Assembly: GCA_023213315.1 (NCBI GenBank)
Contig: JAKCPI010014315.1
Span: 1-64,000 of the forward strand
Length of the DNA stretch: 64,000 bases
Reading direction: 5' to 3'
From: Euborellia annulipes
Taxonomy: Eukaryota; Arthropoda; Insecta; Dermaptera; Anisolabididae
Shown: one piece after another, positions 1 through 11,000 of the stretch
How the letters are laid out: each line of letters starts with the position of its first letter
How positions within the stretch are numbered: position 1 is the first letter of the stretch
The notes under the pieces: model-generated
Database searches by the model: none
What the model was told of the DNA's origin: nothing
The model's input: the letters and a program-made list of their open reading frames with translations, nothing else
Program-made: the position numbers and the translations under genes

Positions 1-120
1 AACTAAACGAGATTCTTGTTTAACACTTAAATTAGGTTCTTGATTATTTGAATAATTGGCAATTCCATTAAACAAGGCACGTGAAAGAATCCGTCCAGTC
101 CATACAATTGACTGCATCAT
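1..120 (-). CDS. Possible first coding exon, cut by window edge
   Basis: Reading the minus strand from 120 there is an open frame of 40 codons that runs off the window. It starts with two ATGs (118-120 and 115-117), and a stop codon lies in frame just upstream (133-135). The peptide begins MMQSIVWTGRILSRALFNGI. The early basic residues spaced among hydrophobic ones resemble a mitochondrial targeting presequence, but I do not recognise the family. The frame sits divergently to INO80E with about 555 bp between the two starts, as expected for a shared promoter. Forty open codons can occur by chance, so this is tentative. A longer flanking sequence would settle it. Confidence 0.35.
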   Translation of the reverse strand, partial: MMQSIVWTGRILSRALFNGIANYSNNQEPNLSVKQESRLV

Positions 121-675
121 TTTGTAAACGATCAAGTTTTAATTAAAATAAAATTTCCTTCATTTTCAATAAACAATCACTCTAAACTAAAATCACTATA
201 AACACAAACTAATAAACTAACACAACGTGACTTTTTTTTCCCTAACTAAAACTAACAGCATGCAATTCACGCACTCAAACTCACACAAATGGTTCTCTTC
301 ACATATTGAATGACTTTATTGATAGCAATGAAGTCGACTATAGTAGATTGTAAGCTTTATGTAATTTTTTTTGTCAAGCGGTAACTTTAAAACAAAAATT
401 TTTAACTAAAAGCTGTGAGTGTGATAAAATTTTTTAAATAAATATTGTGAATAATTATTATAAAATGTATATAAATGATTAATAATATAATATTATTTAC
501 GTAAATAACAAGAAATTTGAATTTATTTTTATACTCTTTGGTTAAAATTCAAATATATAGTTCTCTTTTATGTCACTAGAGGGCAATATTTTCCAAGCTG
601 TGAAACGAAATAGAAATTTGCACGCTTTTAAATTTAATTAATAAAATTAATAAAAAGTATAGATTTTAATTTATT
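121..675. promoter_or_regulatory. Upstream region of INO80E, probably bidirectional promoter
   Basis: This intergenic stretch separates the possible minus-strand exon from the INO80E start codon. It is AT-rich with no clear TATA box at a sensible distance. At 573-585 it holds TCACTAGAGGGCA, which resembles the core of a CTCF site. No repeat copy was recognised here, in contrast to nearly all other non-coding DNA in the window. That fits a constrained promoter. Confidence 0.45.
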
Positions 676-3600
676 ATGGAAGATTGGTTTGGACCTATTG
701 TTCATAATACTGAAGAGGACGATGAAGAAGAGGATGATGAAATGCAGGAACAATCAGTAAATTATAAAACGCAGTATCGAAATCTTAAAAGGAAACTTAA
801 ATTCTTAATTTATGTCAGTTTTATTTTGTCTATATTCCCAATGTGAGGTTATGTCCTGTCAAATGATATACTTATTTTTAGGAAAATGAATGTTTTCAAG
901 AGGCTCTTCGTTCATCACAGAGGAGTCTTTTGAAAGCGAGTCGAGATAAAAGTTTTCTATTAGATAGATTATTACAATATGAAAAAGTGGATGTCTCATC
1001 GAGCGAAAGTGAAGAGACAGAATCGTCCGATGAAGACACATTAAGACAGGATTTATCTAAGAGGTTCTTTCTTCTATCTCATTACAAATTTATTCTATTT
1101 TAATAACTTTTTATTTATTGTTTTAGGAAAAGACTCGATTCGAATTCCGTAAATCACAATACATTAGTAGCAACAAACACCCCAACCGTTGCGCAAAAGC
1201 CAAATATTCCTCCTAAGAAGAAACGACCACCACCAAAAAATCCTCCAAAAACCAATCAGAATTCAGTTGCTGTAAGTATTTCGATATTTATATATATGAG
1301 CAGTCAAAAATATTCCAAGGAAAAAAACTTAAAAATTCACAAAGTGAAGTATATTTAGTATTTAAGGGGGTTCAGTAGGGGGGAGATGTTACGCATGTTT
1401 TTCACGATAAGAGGGAGTTGTGTGTCTTAAAAAGTAAGCCAAAAATAACACCTATTCCGAAAATTTGCCAAGAGATGTCAGAATGGTTAATGGGCTAATA
1501 ATTTAATGCATTTGATTGATTTTCATTGATCTTTTAAAAACGAATACTTTATAAATGTTATTATATATTATGTATCTTATAAAAGCATATAAATATATAG
1601 CGGATATAGGCTAATAGTATACCGGTTGTTAGACTAGCCTGCCATCTTTTACAAGAGTGCTGAACTATTTGACAGTTAATTTTTAAATAAATCATCTAAA
1701 CTTACTTTAAAATGTTTCTTAATTAATGTGTTATTAATAATAATAATAAATTCATTTTTGTAACAGTTTCAAATTAGGATATAATATTAGATTTCTAAAT
1801 TTTGGCAGATGAATTAAAGAAAATTTGGTTTACGAGGCACATGATCTAATATTTATTTCAATAAGGAATTATTATTATTGACAAGTGAATGCTATCATAG
1901 AGGAAAAATTCTTTATAGGATGTTTAAAAGATTTTTTTCAGAGAGACTATTCCAGCTCCGGATCCATATAGAGTTTTTTTTTCTCTACTAGGGATTTGTC
2001 ACGCCACATCCACTCATATTATTATTATTTTTTGCAGGCAATTGGATCAGCTGCACCTCTAGGTTTAATGTCAGATGGCCATATGACTCCTGAAGAAGTA
2101 GAAAGGCATTTGGAATCAAGGCAGTCTTATATGGAGTTAGTTCCTGATAAGGCACCTCCAACTGTCCCCACTGAACTCTTTAGCAATGATCCTTCATTAG
2201 ACAGGTGAGGGTATTTTTTAAATTTCAATATACCTTGGTTTTCCAATAAGAGTCGAAAAAGAAAAGTTTTTCTGAAAAAAAAAATTTGATCATATCTTTT
2301 AATAAAAAAGTTAATTTCCATTTTTGGGCGTAAGGGGGGGGGGGGCCCCCCCGGATTTCCCCCCCCTAAAATAAGGGGGGAATGGGGGGGGGAAAGGGGG
2401 GCAGCCCCCCCCCCCCCATGTTGATTCACTTTTTTTTTGAGCTGAAGGGGTTGCTCTCGATTTTTTTTTATAGTTAACTGTCATGTGATTGAAGAAAGTT
2501 AAGGTAGCAATTGAGTTGGTGCCTGAACTTTACTTTATATTGGAATAAAAATATAACTTTTTCAGAAAAATTTTTGTTTTTCATGTAATTTAAAATGACG
2601 GCTCTTAATCGAAAACTATATATAGGCCTATATACTAGTATATTAAATAAGGACAGGATAATATTATAAACTTATACCATCTTGGAAACGTTTCGAGAAA
2701 AATTAAATATTTCATCTTGAATTCAACATTGCTTTAAAATATTATTAAATCAGGGAGTTCATAAGTCTGGTCACACAATTTTAATAAATTTGGGACGGGG
2801 GGTTCTTGCAAATTTTATAATATTTCTACAAATAGATTGTAAGATTAATTTTAATCAAGACTTTTGGGCAGAGAAAGGTGTTATCAGTTTATTTGTAGAT
2901 TGATACCACTTTGATGGAATCATCTTCAATGGAAAATTTTTTTTGGAAAATTCTAAATATAAAATTATTTGCAAGCATTGAGGTTAATTATTATTGTTTT
3001 TTGTGAACTACATCAAATTATGGTTTAATTTCTGTATATATTTTTTTAGCAATGGTAAACTGAAGGTGAAAAATTAAATTTTTCTAGAAATATCTCCGAT
3101 AAAAGCCTCTATTTTGGATAATCATGCCCTTATTTCTATTAAATTAAGTGGTATAATATATATATATATATGAAGTGAAATTTTCTCAGATTGGTTGTTA
3201 ATAAGTTATACTCTAGTTCAATACAACTTATAAAATACAAAATAATACATAAAGAGAAATAATAAAATAAGAACAGATAATATATCTAAATAGAGGATTT
3301 TTTGATTCTATTCTTTTTTCAATTAGTCAATATCAGAGGGAGGGAAAATTAATTGAATAGGGTATATACAACATTTTTTTTTTTTTATTAATATTAATTT
3401 TTTTAGTATTCTCATGCAGGGATTTTCTGAATATTTTGACTCGCCTCAATGACGTCTCTGATCATCTTTGGAAAAAAATTCACAAAATCTATGTTAAAAA
3501 TACTTTGTTTATTATTATAATAAAATTTCTTTTTAAAATTTTTAAAATTTTTCTCAAAAACTCCTTTCAAATTAAAAAAAAAAAAAAAATTTATTTTCCT

Positions 3601-4348
3601 TTAATTAACTTTATTCCTAGTATAGGGAATATTAATAGAGGGTGTCATCTGATTTTAAAATTTCCAAAATAAAGATTGATAAAAGAATGAAACAAAAGTC
3701 ATGTTTATTTTGAAAGTTTCTGAAAGAAACTGCTTCTTAGTAAGTCTTTCTGTGTTTGCAACATTTCCAAAACTTTTTATAGTAGATTTTTACAGATTTC
3801 AAAATAAACATGTCTTCTATTGAATTTAGTTAATTTTAACCCCTGGAGTCCTTGGTTGAACAGCTTTTGCTTTGAGGTTCAGCGAGGGTCAATATTAAAA
3901 CACTCCCCATACGTTTTCTCATATGATTATTTCATTGTTTTTATAAAAAAAGATGGAAATCCTAATTGGAATTCTATTCTACGTTTGAACAACAAAAGTT
4001 TCCATTAAATATTTATAAATATTAATAATAATGAAATAACTATCTGAGAAAACGCATGGGGGCTTTAATATTGCCCCCTCACTGAACGAACCATGAGCCA
4101 TAAAAAATAAAATTAAAAAAATAACCCAAATTAATCTGTAAAAAAAAACAAATAATAATTTCTAATCTAAGATTTGATTCAAGAGCATTTTCCCACTCTT
4201 CAGAAATTGTTCTTGAAATAAAATAAAATTTAAAATAAAAAAAAAATATTTCTTCTCTTTCAGTGAATGCAATGAACTTTGCGAGTTAGAAACTTCTCCA
4301 AGTAATATGGGTGAAGATTGTGTAAGTGTAGATATGATTCCTGAGTAA
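676..4348 (+). CDS. INO80E: INO80 complex subunit E, five exons
   Basis: Non-catalytic subunit of the nuclear INO80 ATP-dependent chromatin-remodelling complex. Exons by reading frame and GT-AG sites are 676-813, 882-1063, 1127-1271, 2038-2204 and 4264-4348, joining in frame to 238 residues; I recall the human protein as about 244. Exon 1 has an acidic stretch and then [18 protein letters not shown]. Exon 2 continues [14 protein letters not shown] and [15 protein letters not shown], the conserved N-terminal coiled-coil block that identifies the family. An acidic serine-rich patch follows, then in exon 3 a Lys/Pro-rich basic segment ([14 protein letters not shown]). Exon 4 carries [14 protein letters not shown] and [17 protein letters not shown], and exon 5 ends in an acidic tail (VSVDMIPE). 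Introns 1 and 2 are only 68 and 63 bp. Intron 3 (1272-2037) shows no recognised repeat. Intron 4 is about 2.06 kb and holds repeats. The start is the first ATG in the conserved frame. Confidence 0.93.
2330..2425. repeat. G/C homopolymer-rich repeat in INO80E intron 4
   Basis: Long runs of G alternate with long runs of C and can fold back on each other. Similar G/C-run cores occur inside the short hAT-type elements of this window (20050-20095, 52413-52445, 62925-62947). This may therefore be the core of a decayed element, but no inverted termini or target duplication were found. Confidence 0.5.
3876..4086. repeat. Inverted-repeat MITE-like element in INO80E intron 4
   Basis: The left arm (about 3880-3925) and right arm (about 4045-4086) are imperfect inverted repeats of about 45 bp. 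They share the words TCAATATTAAA, CCCCATACGTTTTCTCA and their complements. No protein is encoded and the target duplication is unclear. The element lies wholly inside the last intron and should be spliced out. Confidence 0.6.
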
Positions 4349-4533
4349 AAAAAAAACTATTTATTTTATATATATTATTATGTATTTATAAAAAAAAAAA
4401 AAAAAATGTTTATACTAATTTAACAGTTTTGGGAAAGACATTATTTTCTCAATTTTTTTTAAAGTGGAAATCAAATTTAAACCCAACCCTATTAAATAGT
4501 TATTTTCTATGAATAGTTTTCCATTTCTTTTAC

Positions 4534-4539
4534 AATAAA
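4534..4539 (+). terminator. INO80E polyadenylation signal
   Basis: A canonical AATAAA lies 186 bp after the INO80E stop codon and follows AT-rich 3' UTR sequence. It is the first AATAAA after the stop and is a sensible 3' end. Confidence 0.6.
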
Positions 4540-4951
4540 GACACGAGTCCGAAATGCCCAGCCATCATCGTCACCACGCTTATAAATTTTGAATTTATAT
4601 TGTTTAATGGGTAGAAAACTGAGTTGAGAAAATCAATAAGGTTTAATTGGATTATATAATTTAATTAGTAACATTAAATATAAATTAAGAATATTTAAAA
4701 TATATTAATAAAATGAAAAATATGGTAACTCATGAAGGTTCATGAAGCATATATTCTGTCATTACACCACTGTTAAAGAAGTCAGATAAAGGGCCCTACA
4801 CACGGGCTGCCCTACCTGTCAAGTTGGACCCGACCGGTCAGATATAATAACTATAACTTAACCCCACTGCCCTCAGGATCTTGCTGCTTACCGTAATGTG
4901 TTAGAGCAGACCCAGATGCCTGTCCCTCTACAGGTTTAAAAAGCGATTGGT

Positions 4952-5175
4952 GTATGTCGAGGGCCCGGTGGCCTGGTGCTGTCCTATGCCCTGGAAAGGC
5001 TGGAGATCCTGGGTTCGATTCCCGCGGGCCATGGGATGTTTGGCCTCGCCAATAAAAAAACACTCACAGTCTTGTTAAATATATATATGACTAGTTAAGT
5101 CCGAATCGAGGTATTTTGAATACTATTATCTTATTCAAATAAATAGATCTCGAAAAAGATTTAACTAAAAATTCA
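4952..5175 (+). repeat. tRNA-derived SINE, type 2
   Basis: The head has a B-box-like GGTTCGATTCC preceded by GGCCTGGTGC in the A-box position, and GC-rich flanks that can pair as an acceptor-like stem. The body continues with an AT-rich tail containing GACTAGTTAAGTCCGAATCG. The same head and tail recur at 13609-13862 on the minus strand, and the tail alone at 22659-22766. This supports a SINE family rather than a working tRNA gene. Confidence 0.7.
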
Positions 5176-5483
5176 AAGACAAAAAATTAAGTTATGAAAC
5201 TTTCGGCCAATTGCGCGATCGGAAGATCAAGTCCTATTTCAAAAATTCGTTTTTTGTTTGTTTTTCTTGTATTTTTCAATCGCAAATTTTTCGCTAGGAA
5301 CCGACCGAATATTCGGTTTCGGTTACGGTTTCGGCCAGATTTCGGCCAAAAATCATGGTTTCGGCCTTAGTTTCGGTTTCGGCCAAAAAGTGGCCGAACC
5401 TTTCGGCCGGCCGAAACCAGAGTCTGAAAAAATGGGATGAGACTCGCATGCAAAAAAAAAAAAAAAAATTATTTGACCTTTTT

Positions 5484-6005
5484 ACTTTCTCTTACCTATG
5501 TATATATGTAATATATATATAGAGAGAAAGTATTGGATTAATGTCAAAAATTCGATGTCGAGATTTTGATGGATCTTCACGTTTTGAGGACCCCTGAATC
5601 CAAAAAAGTGGTTTTCGCGACATGGTCTGTCTGTGGGTGGGTGGGTGGGTGTGTGTGTGTGTTCAATTTTAAGCATGAAGGAATTGAGCTACGAGGTTGA
5701 AATTTTATATTTAAGTTAAACTCCCCCCGGGACCGGGAAAATAAGCTTTTAATCAAAATCGGCCAAAGAGTACTAGTACTTTACTGATGTACTTTTTCAG
5801 TTTTTTTCGATTTTCTTAAAATTTGCTCCAACGATTTTTTTTTTTAATTCAAAAATCAATTATTTTTTAGATGCTCTTTCAAATGTATATTCTCATTTTG
5901 CAATTGAAATCTTCTGAAGACCACTTTACTCTTGTATTTCATAGGGAAGATAGGAAAAATGGTTGCCATGGAAACAAAATATAAATATATTTCAAAAATA
6001 ATTCT
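5484..6005 (+). mobile_element. HINE-A copy, 3' end missing
   Basis: The copy begins ACTTTCTCTTACC with the short terminal palindrome. It continues with the family words ATTCGATGTCGAGATTTTG, the GT-rich run and GTACTAGTACTTTACTGATG, and ends near GTTGCCATGG. The terminal stem-loop is absent. A second copy follows directly. Confidence 0.8.
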
Positions 6006-6114
6006 GTTTCTTTTTTTGTATATAATCATGTGACGTCATAAAATATTGTTGGTAAAATTTTACTCAAACTTAGTATTTGAATCTCTATATTTAATTTCGT
6101 AGTCTTTAGAGTTC

Positions 6115-6720
6115 TTTTAAAGTATTGGATTCAAGTCAAAAAATTCGATGTCGAGATTTTGATGGATATACATACTCGTTTTGAGGTCCCCCTGAATCCA
6201 AAAAGTGGTTTTCGCAACATGGTTTGTCTGTCTGTCTGTCTGTGAACAATATCTTAAGAACGAAAAGAGCCTAGAGCCTATATTTAAGTTAGGTACCTCT
6301 CTGGGTTGTGACACGAAATTTTTGAACAATATCGGCCAGAGTAGGCCTACTAGTATTTTACCGATGCACTTTTTCAGTACTTTTCGCTCCAACGATTATT
6401 TGTTTAAAATTCAAAAATCAATTATTTTTTAGATGCTCTTTAAAATGTATATTCTCATTTTGCCTTTGAAATCTTCTGAAGCACACTTTACTCTTGTACT
6501 TCATAGGAAATATAGGAGAAATGGTTACCATGGTAACAGAATATAAATATTTTCCCATGTTTATAAATTGTACATCTTGAATTCAAATGTACTGTACTTT
6601 CGGAAACTAAATACTTATATGTCGACACAAAAAATATGGTGTGACAAGCACAGAACACAATTTTCAATTACCGAAGGTGTGAGAAAGTTGTAAATTATGC
6701 GACCAATCACTCCAGATTTC
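6115..6720 (+). mobile_element. HINE-A copy, 5' end missing
   Basis: The copy starts at AGTATTGGATTC without the ACTTTCTC terminus. It runs through to the AAAAAATATGGTGTGAC half of the terminal stem-loop and ends at CCAGATTTC. It is in the same orientation as the preceding copy. Confidence 0.8.
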
Positions 6721-6765
6721 TTTTTTATTAAAAAATGAAGGATAAAAAAACTTACTCATATTTTT

Positions 6766-7310
6766 ACTTTCTCTTACCTATGTATATATGTAATATATAT
6801 ATGAGAGAGAAAGTATTGGATTCATGTCAAAAATTCGATGTCGAGATTTTGATGGATCTTCACGTTTTGAGGTCCCCTGAATCCAAAAAAGTGGTTTTCG
6901 CGACATGGTAATTGATTGACATAATTGATTTTTGAATTTAAAAAAAAATCGTTGGAGCAAATTTTGAGAAAATCGAAAAAAAACTGAAAAAGTACATCAG
7001 TAAAGTACTAGTACTCTTTGGCCGATTTTGATTAAAAGTTTATTTTTCCGGTCCCGGGGAATGTTTAACTTAAATATAAAATTTCAACATCCTAGCTCAA
7101 TTCCTTCATGCTTAAAATTGAACACACACAGACACACACACACACACACACACACAGAGAGAGACAGACCATGTCGCGAAAACCACTTTTTTGGATTCAG
7201 GGGACCTCAAAACGTGAAGATCCATCAAAATCTCGACATCGAATTTTTGACATGAATCCAATACTTTCTCTCTATATATATATTACATATATACATAGGT
7301 AAGAGAAAGT
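6766..7310. mobile_element. Palindromic HINE-A chimera with two left ends
   Basis: A plus-oriented left end (6766 to about 6910) is joined to a minus-oriented left half (about 6911-7310). Both extremities are therefore the ACTTTCTCTTACC terminus and no terminal stem-loop is present. The joint lies next to GCGACATGG, followed by an inverted piece of the internal region. Confidence 0.75.
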
Positions 7311-8074
7311 AAAAAGGTCAAATAATTTGCACTTGAGGGAGAAAAAAATTTAGTCTCCCTACAAAAAAGGTAAAATGATTTTCACGGGAGGGAAAAAAAA
7401 TTCAAAATACGAGAAAGTAAAAAAAAAAAAGGTAAAATGAAAAAAAATTTTATAGGAAATACAAGTTTCGGTTTCGGTTACGGTTTCGGCCGAAACTAAG
7501 GTTGAGGCCGAATATTCGGTTTCGGTTTCGGTTTCGGCTGAAAATCTTGTTTCGGTCGGACCCTATTTTTCGCCTTTGAATTCAAAACTTGACTTTTTTC
7601 TATCCACCCTACTGCACAAGTTCCAACCATAAGGGCCTGACAAGTTTGCCCTGCCGGTTGGCCAGACAAATCAGGACGTGTGTAGGGCCCTTTGACTTTT
7701 TGACGTAATAATATACCATCGAAGATATATGTCTTACCATTAATGAAATTATTAAAATCAAAATAATTAATTTGTTTACGCCAATAGACTTTCATATGAT
7801 TGAAAGATTTCGGGTCTCAAACTTAATTAGAGCCTGTTTCATCCATGGTTAAGTAGCTGGTCCTACTAACTACTATAAAATATACCACATCTCTTTATTA
7901 AAAGAAGTAGAATTCTTCATTATTAGGGAAGTCCTATTAGTTGAGCTTGGATGAAAATTAGTATTTGATAGAAACAAAAAGTTCAGCTAGCTTCAAATTT
8001 CTTGAAAAAAAATCATAGCACTCTAGATAAGAAAATATATATATTCCCAAAACTGTTCTTTATTTATATATATG

Positions 8075-8092
8075 GTATAAAAGAGAAAGTAA
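8075..8092 (-). repeat. Short HINE-A left-end remnant
   Basis: Only the AAGAGAAAGTAAAA terminus remains, next to a TA-rich run. Apart from this, 7694-8120 shows nothing recognisable. Confidence 0.4.
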
Positions 8093-8127
8093 AAAAAAAT
8101 CCGAAATGAAAATTATTAAAATAGTTA

Positions 8128-8470
8128 TAGGGGCTGGACAAAATAATATGAACACCGGACAATATTTAATTATTAATAATGTGTTGAGCTACCATTTGCT
8201 TGTAGAAATTTTTACAGATGATTTAGGGGTACTTTAGGAAGTCTATTTTAAGTTTTCGACCCTGTACTAACTTGAGGGAAGGGGGAGGAGGGTTGTATCT
8301 CGTAAACTAAACATCTTTTGTGCACCATAGTACACTTCCCTTCCCACCCCCAAGTTAGTACAAGGTTCTCGAGATCGAAAACTTATATAGAAGATACACC
8401 CCCAAATAATATGTAAAAATTTCTACAAGCAAATTGTGGCTCAACACAATAATTATAATTAATAAATATT
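8128..8470. repeat. Palindromic repeat
   Basis: The arms at about 8156-8285 and 8340-8470 are inverted copies. Shared words include TTGCTTGTAGAAATTTTTAC and, near the centre, CCCCCAAGTTAGTAC against GTACTAACTTGAGGG. The central loop holds TATCTCGTAAACTAAACAT and TTGTGCACCATA, words that recur three times in the long-TIR element at 17815-19262. The two therefore belong to one family. Confidence 0.75.
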
Positions 8471-8479
8471 GTCTATATG

Positions 8480-9687
8480 TGTAAAATAAAATCTTGACAA
8501 ATTTTTGTTATTAATAATAATAATGGAGCGTCTACGCCTTCATTAGTTCTTGAAAAAATGAATATCTCTTTTTTATTTTTATTAAAATTTCATGACTTTT
8601 GTTGTTAGACATTTAAATGAATGTTTTACCATTTTTATTTTAAGTTTAAAGTCGTTAAAATACTATAAAACTTTTAAAGGGAAGAAAAGTGGAAAGTATA
8701 TATGTGTTTTAACTAAGGCAATAATATGAGAGTTAAGGAAGAGAGATTTCAATCTCTTATATAACTAAAATGCACGTGATGAAGGTCAGAAGCATTGGAC
8801 TGTTGTAAGAAATGGACCATATTCTTCATAATTTTAAATAATACCATATGAATACCATATTTTTTCTCAAATAGGGGAAAAAGACGTAAAAATAATTATA
8901 AAAAGGTATAAAGAACTGCATTAATAATCGGAAAATATTTATATTTGTCTTTCGCTTTAAAATACTTTCATGAAGAAATTCACATGAGTCACCAATGCTT
9001 TGGTGAATTATTTAAATAAACTGCGCGAATTTAAGAGTGGGGAGAAAAATTCAAGGTGAGTTCGTATAGGAAAGAATGAAGTACCTATAATTGATAGAAC
9101 TCGTTCGGGGCATCTCAAAGGACTTAGGCCTAAGTTCGAAGCCCGAGGGATCTCTATGGAAGCCCACGCGTTGCGCGGGGGCGATCAGCGGACAACCGAA
9201 CCTCTGATGTCTCTATTATCCGGCGATCAGAACCTCAGGCCATACAAAACGATAATGTGTATAATTTGATAAACTCTTCTAATATATTATTATAGATTAG
9301 CGTAAAATTGTTCTGTTAGAGAGAGAGAGAGAGTGAAAAGAAACCTTTAATTTCTTTTTAAAATATTTTAATCTGGTGTTAATAAATTCCTTCTATCTCT
9401 CTCTTTCTCTCTTTCTTGGCCTAGAAGTATCTACTGACGGAGATACTCCCACTCGACTTTCAGCAGGTCATTCATCGTCTTTTCAACGATAGGGCAAAAT
9501 CCGATTGATGCTTTCGTCTATTCATTATAATAAATGACTTATTACCTGACATATACATTTTAGGTTTATGGTCTTTGCAATGTATCGGTTTCCAATTTCA
9601 AATTACTACAGGTGATTTGGTCTTTTTGTATTAAAAAAAAAAAAAAAAAAATATCAGAAATGACCTCGCGATCATGTTAAAAGAGAT
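8480..9687. other. Mostly unassigned sequence
   Basis: AT-rich sequence with a GC-richer stretch at 9090-9240 that holds a B-box-like GTTCGAAGCCC and a short GA-dinucleotide run at about 9318-9335. A 28-codon minus-strand frame (9431-9517) reads like protein (VEKTMNDLLKVEWEYLRQ). It is bounded by stops and not recognised. Nothing else can be supported. Confidence 0.4.
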
Positions 9688-10146
9688 AAAAATCTGGTGG
9701 GACTGGTCTCACAACACAACTTTCTCTTACCTTCAGTAATCGGAAGTTGTGTTTTATGCTTGTCACAGCAGATTTTTGTGTCGGCATATATTTAGTTTCC
9801 GACAGTACGGTACAAATTTCAAGATGTAGCTATGTGAAAATATTTATATATTTATATTTTGTTACCATAGCAACACAGCCCGCCTTCAGTGGGCTCCACG
9901 TCTGGCCAGGGAGTCCCGTTCCTCTCTGGCTCGGGCCCTCCAGCGCTTCATAGGAAAGATAGGAGAAATAAAATGTTTCTGATGGTAATAAAATATTAAT
10001 ATATAAATATTTTTGTTGTTAATAAATTTTATATCTTGAATTCTAATGTACCGTACTGACTAAATATATGTCGACACAAAAAATCGAAACAAACATCGAA
10101 AGTAAGAGAAAGTTGTGTGCTCTGCGACCAGTCACAGCAGATTTTT
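9688..10146. mobile_element. Palindromic HINE-A chimera with two right ends
   Basis: A minus-oriented right end with its stem-loop (9688 to about 9890) is joined to a plus-oriented right end (about 9946-10146). Between them lies a GC-rich piece (9891-9945) resembling the Helitron 3' core of this window (CAGCCCGCC, CTGGCTCGGGCCC). Both extremities are AAAAATC stem-loop ends. This is the mirror image of the chimera at 6766-7310. Confidence 0.7.
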
Positions 10147-10149
10147 ATT

Positions 10150-10480
10150 AAATTTTTTTAAACCCTTTTCGGCTACTCAGGCCATTAGGGGTTTGAATCT
10201 ATTATATAAGCCGTACATTTTATAAAACGGTACAAAGTATCGATGGTTACCGGGGGACGTTACTCACACTGATTGCTCTGGGTCATCTGAGCTTTTCGCG
10301 TCCCCAGATTTTTATTAAAAAAACTTTTAAAAATTTTAAATTTTTTTTTTTTATTTAAAATTTTTCGGCACGGAGGCTATTTAGACTCCGTCTCTATTTA
10401 TTTCAATTGGATTAGTAGCTAACATGAGACGTGATACGAACCCTTGACTTTTGGTACCAGAAGCTTCTAGCCCTAAGTCA
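10150..10480 (-). repeat. Decayed SINE fragments
   Basis: Two stretches carry SINE tail and head words in antisense: CTTTTCGGCTACTCAGGCCATTA at about 10166, and TTCGGCACGGAGGC with GATACGAACCC further on. They match the TTTCGGCA..TTAGGCC tails of better SINE copies (for example 16858). They are too decayed to delimit. Confidence 0.45.
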
Positions 10481-10729
10481 AGAAATTTTTCAATTGAAAA
10501 ATAAATAATAAACTTTTCTAAAAGAAAAAAAATACACAATTACGAGATAGTAAAATTCCAACAAGACATAAAATTCACACAGAAGATTCAGGCCAAAAAA
10601 ATTTAAAAAGTTCAAAAATACTGTTGAGTTTATATGACTTAATTTTTGAAAATTCTAGTTTATTAGATTATAATAAAACTGAGATCAATTAATAAAAGAG
10701 TGAGAGATTTGAATAAGTTTCGGTTAGGT

Positions 10730-11000
10730 CGTGGTTTATTGCATCGAAGTCTTTAGAGGCATCGAGAGGGGCAGGAGCACTTGCGGTGTGCGCAGGTGGC
10801 TAGCATTTTAACCGTAGGCGTGAGTGGGTTCGCAGGCGCTGGGCGGACCGTTCATTCGCAGAGTATTTATATTTTTATGATTTCATCCCCGCCAAATAAG
10901 GACGTAGCGCCCACTAGCTCAAGAGTATGTTCAGCTCTCTCACTTCGGCATATTGTTGCTGTATTGGTGTGCGATTCAATGCGATAGGCAAATTATCCCA
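10730..11000. promoter_or_regulatory. GC-richer CpG-bearing stretch, possible regulatory island
   Basis: The stretch is richer in G, C and CpG than its surroundings. It holds the CArG-box word CCAAATAAGG at 10892-10901 (a serum-response-factor consensus) and a TATTTATATTTTTAT run nearby. No coding exon was recognised. CArG words are expected a few times by chance in this much DNA, so the call rests mainly on composition. Confidence 0.3.

Larger units (their letters stand above)
4788..7693. mobile_element. Composite element with 17-bp terminal inverted repeats
   Basis: AAAGGGCCCTACACACG at 4788-4804 is exactly inverted at 7677-7693. Inside, both ends carry a degenerate TTCGGTTTCGG minisatellite (5318-5415 and 7465-7560). 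TTATTTGACC next to a HINE end (5469-5478) is also inverted at 7316-7325, so much of the composite is arranged symmetrically. The interior is filled by HINE-A copies and a tRNA-like SINE. No transposase frame is seen. A DNA transposon is likely, but the superfamily was not assigned because no clear target duplication is visible. Confidence 0.6.

Noticed and set aside
859..1041. 60-codon minus-strand frame
   Set aside because: Shadow of INO80E exon 2 on the opposite strand.
4955..5045. Possible tRNA gene with GGTTCGATTCC
   Set aside because: The head is followed by a SINE body repeated elsewhere, and the anticodon arm does not fold well.
5258..5440. Phe-Gly-rich plus-strand frame resembling an FG-repeat protein
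   Set aside because: It arises from a TTCGGTTTCGG minisatellite inside a transposable element, with a mirrored copy at 7465-7560.
7028..7302. Overlapping plus-strand frames with a poly-His/Thr run
   Set aside because: Translation of the CA-dinucleotide run in a HINE copy. The same peptides (for example ENHFFGFRGPQNVKIHQNLD) recur at every HINE, so they reflect repeat identity and not selection for protein.
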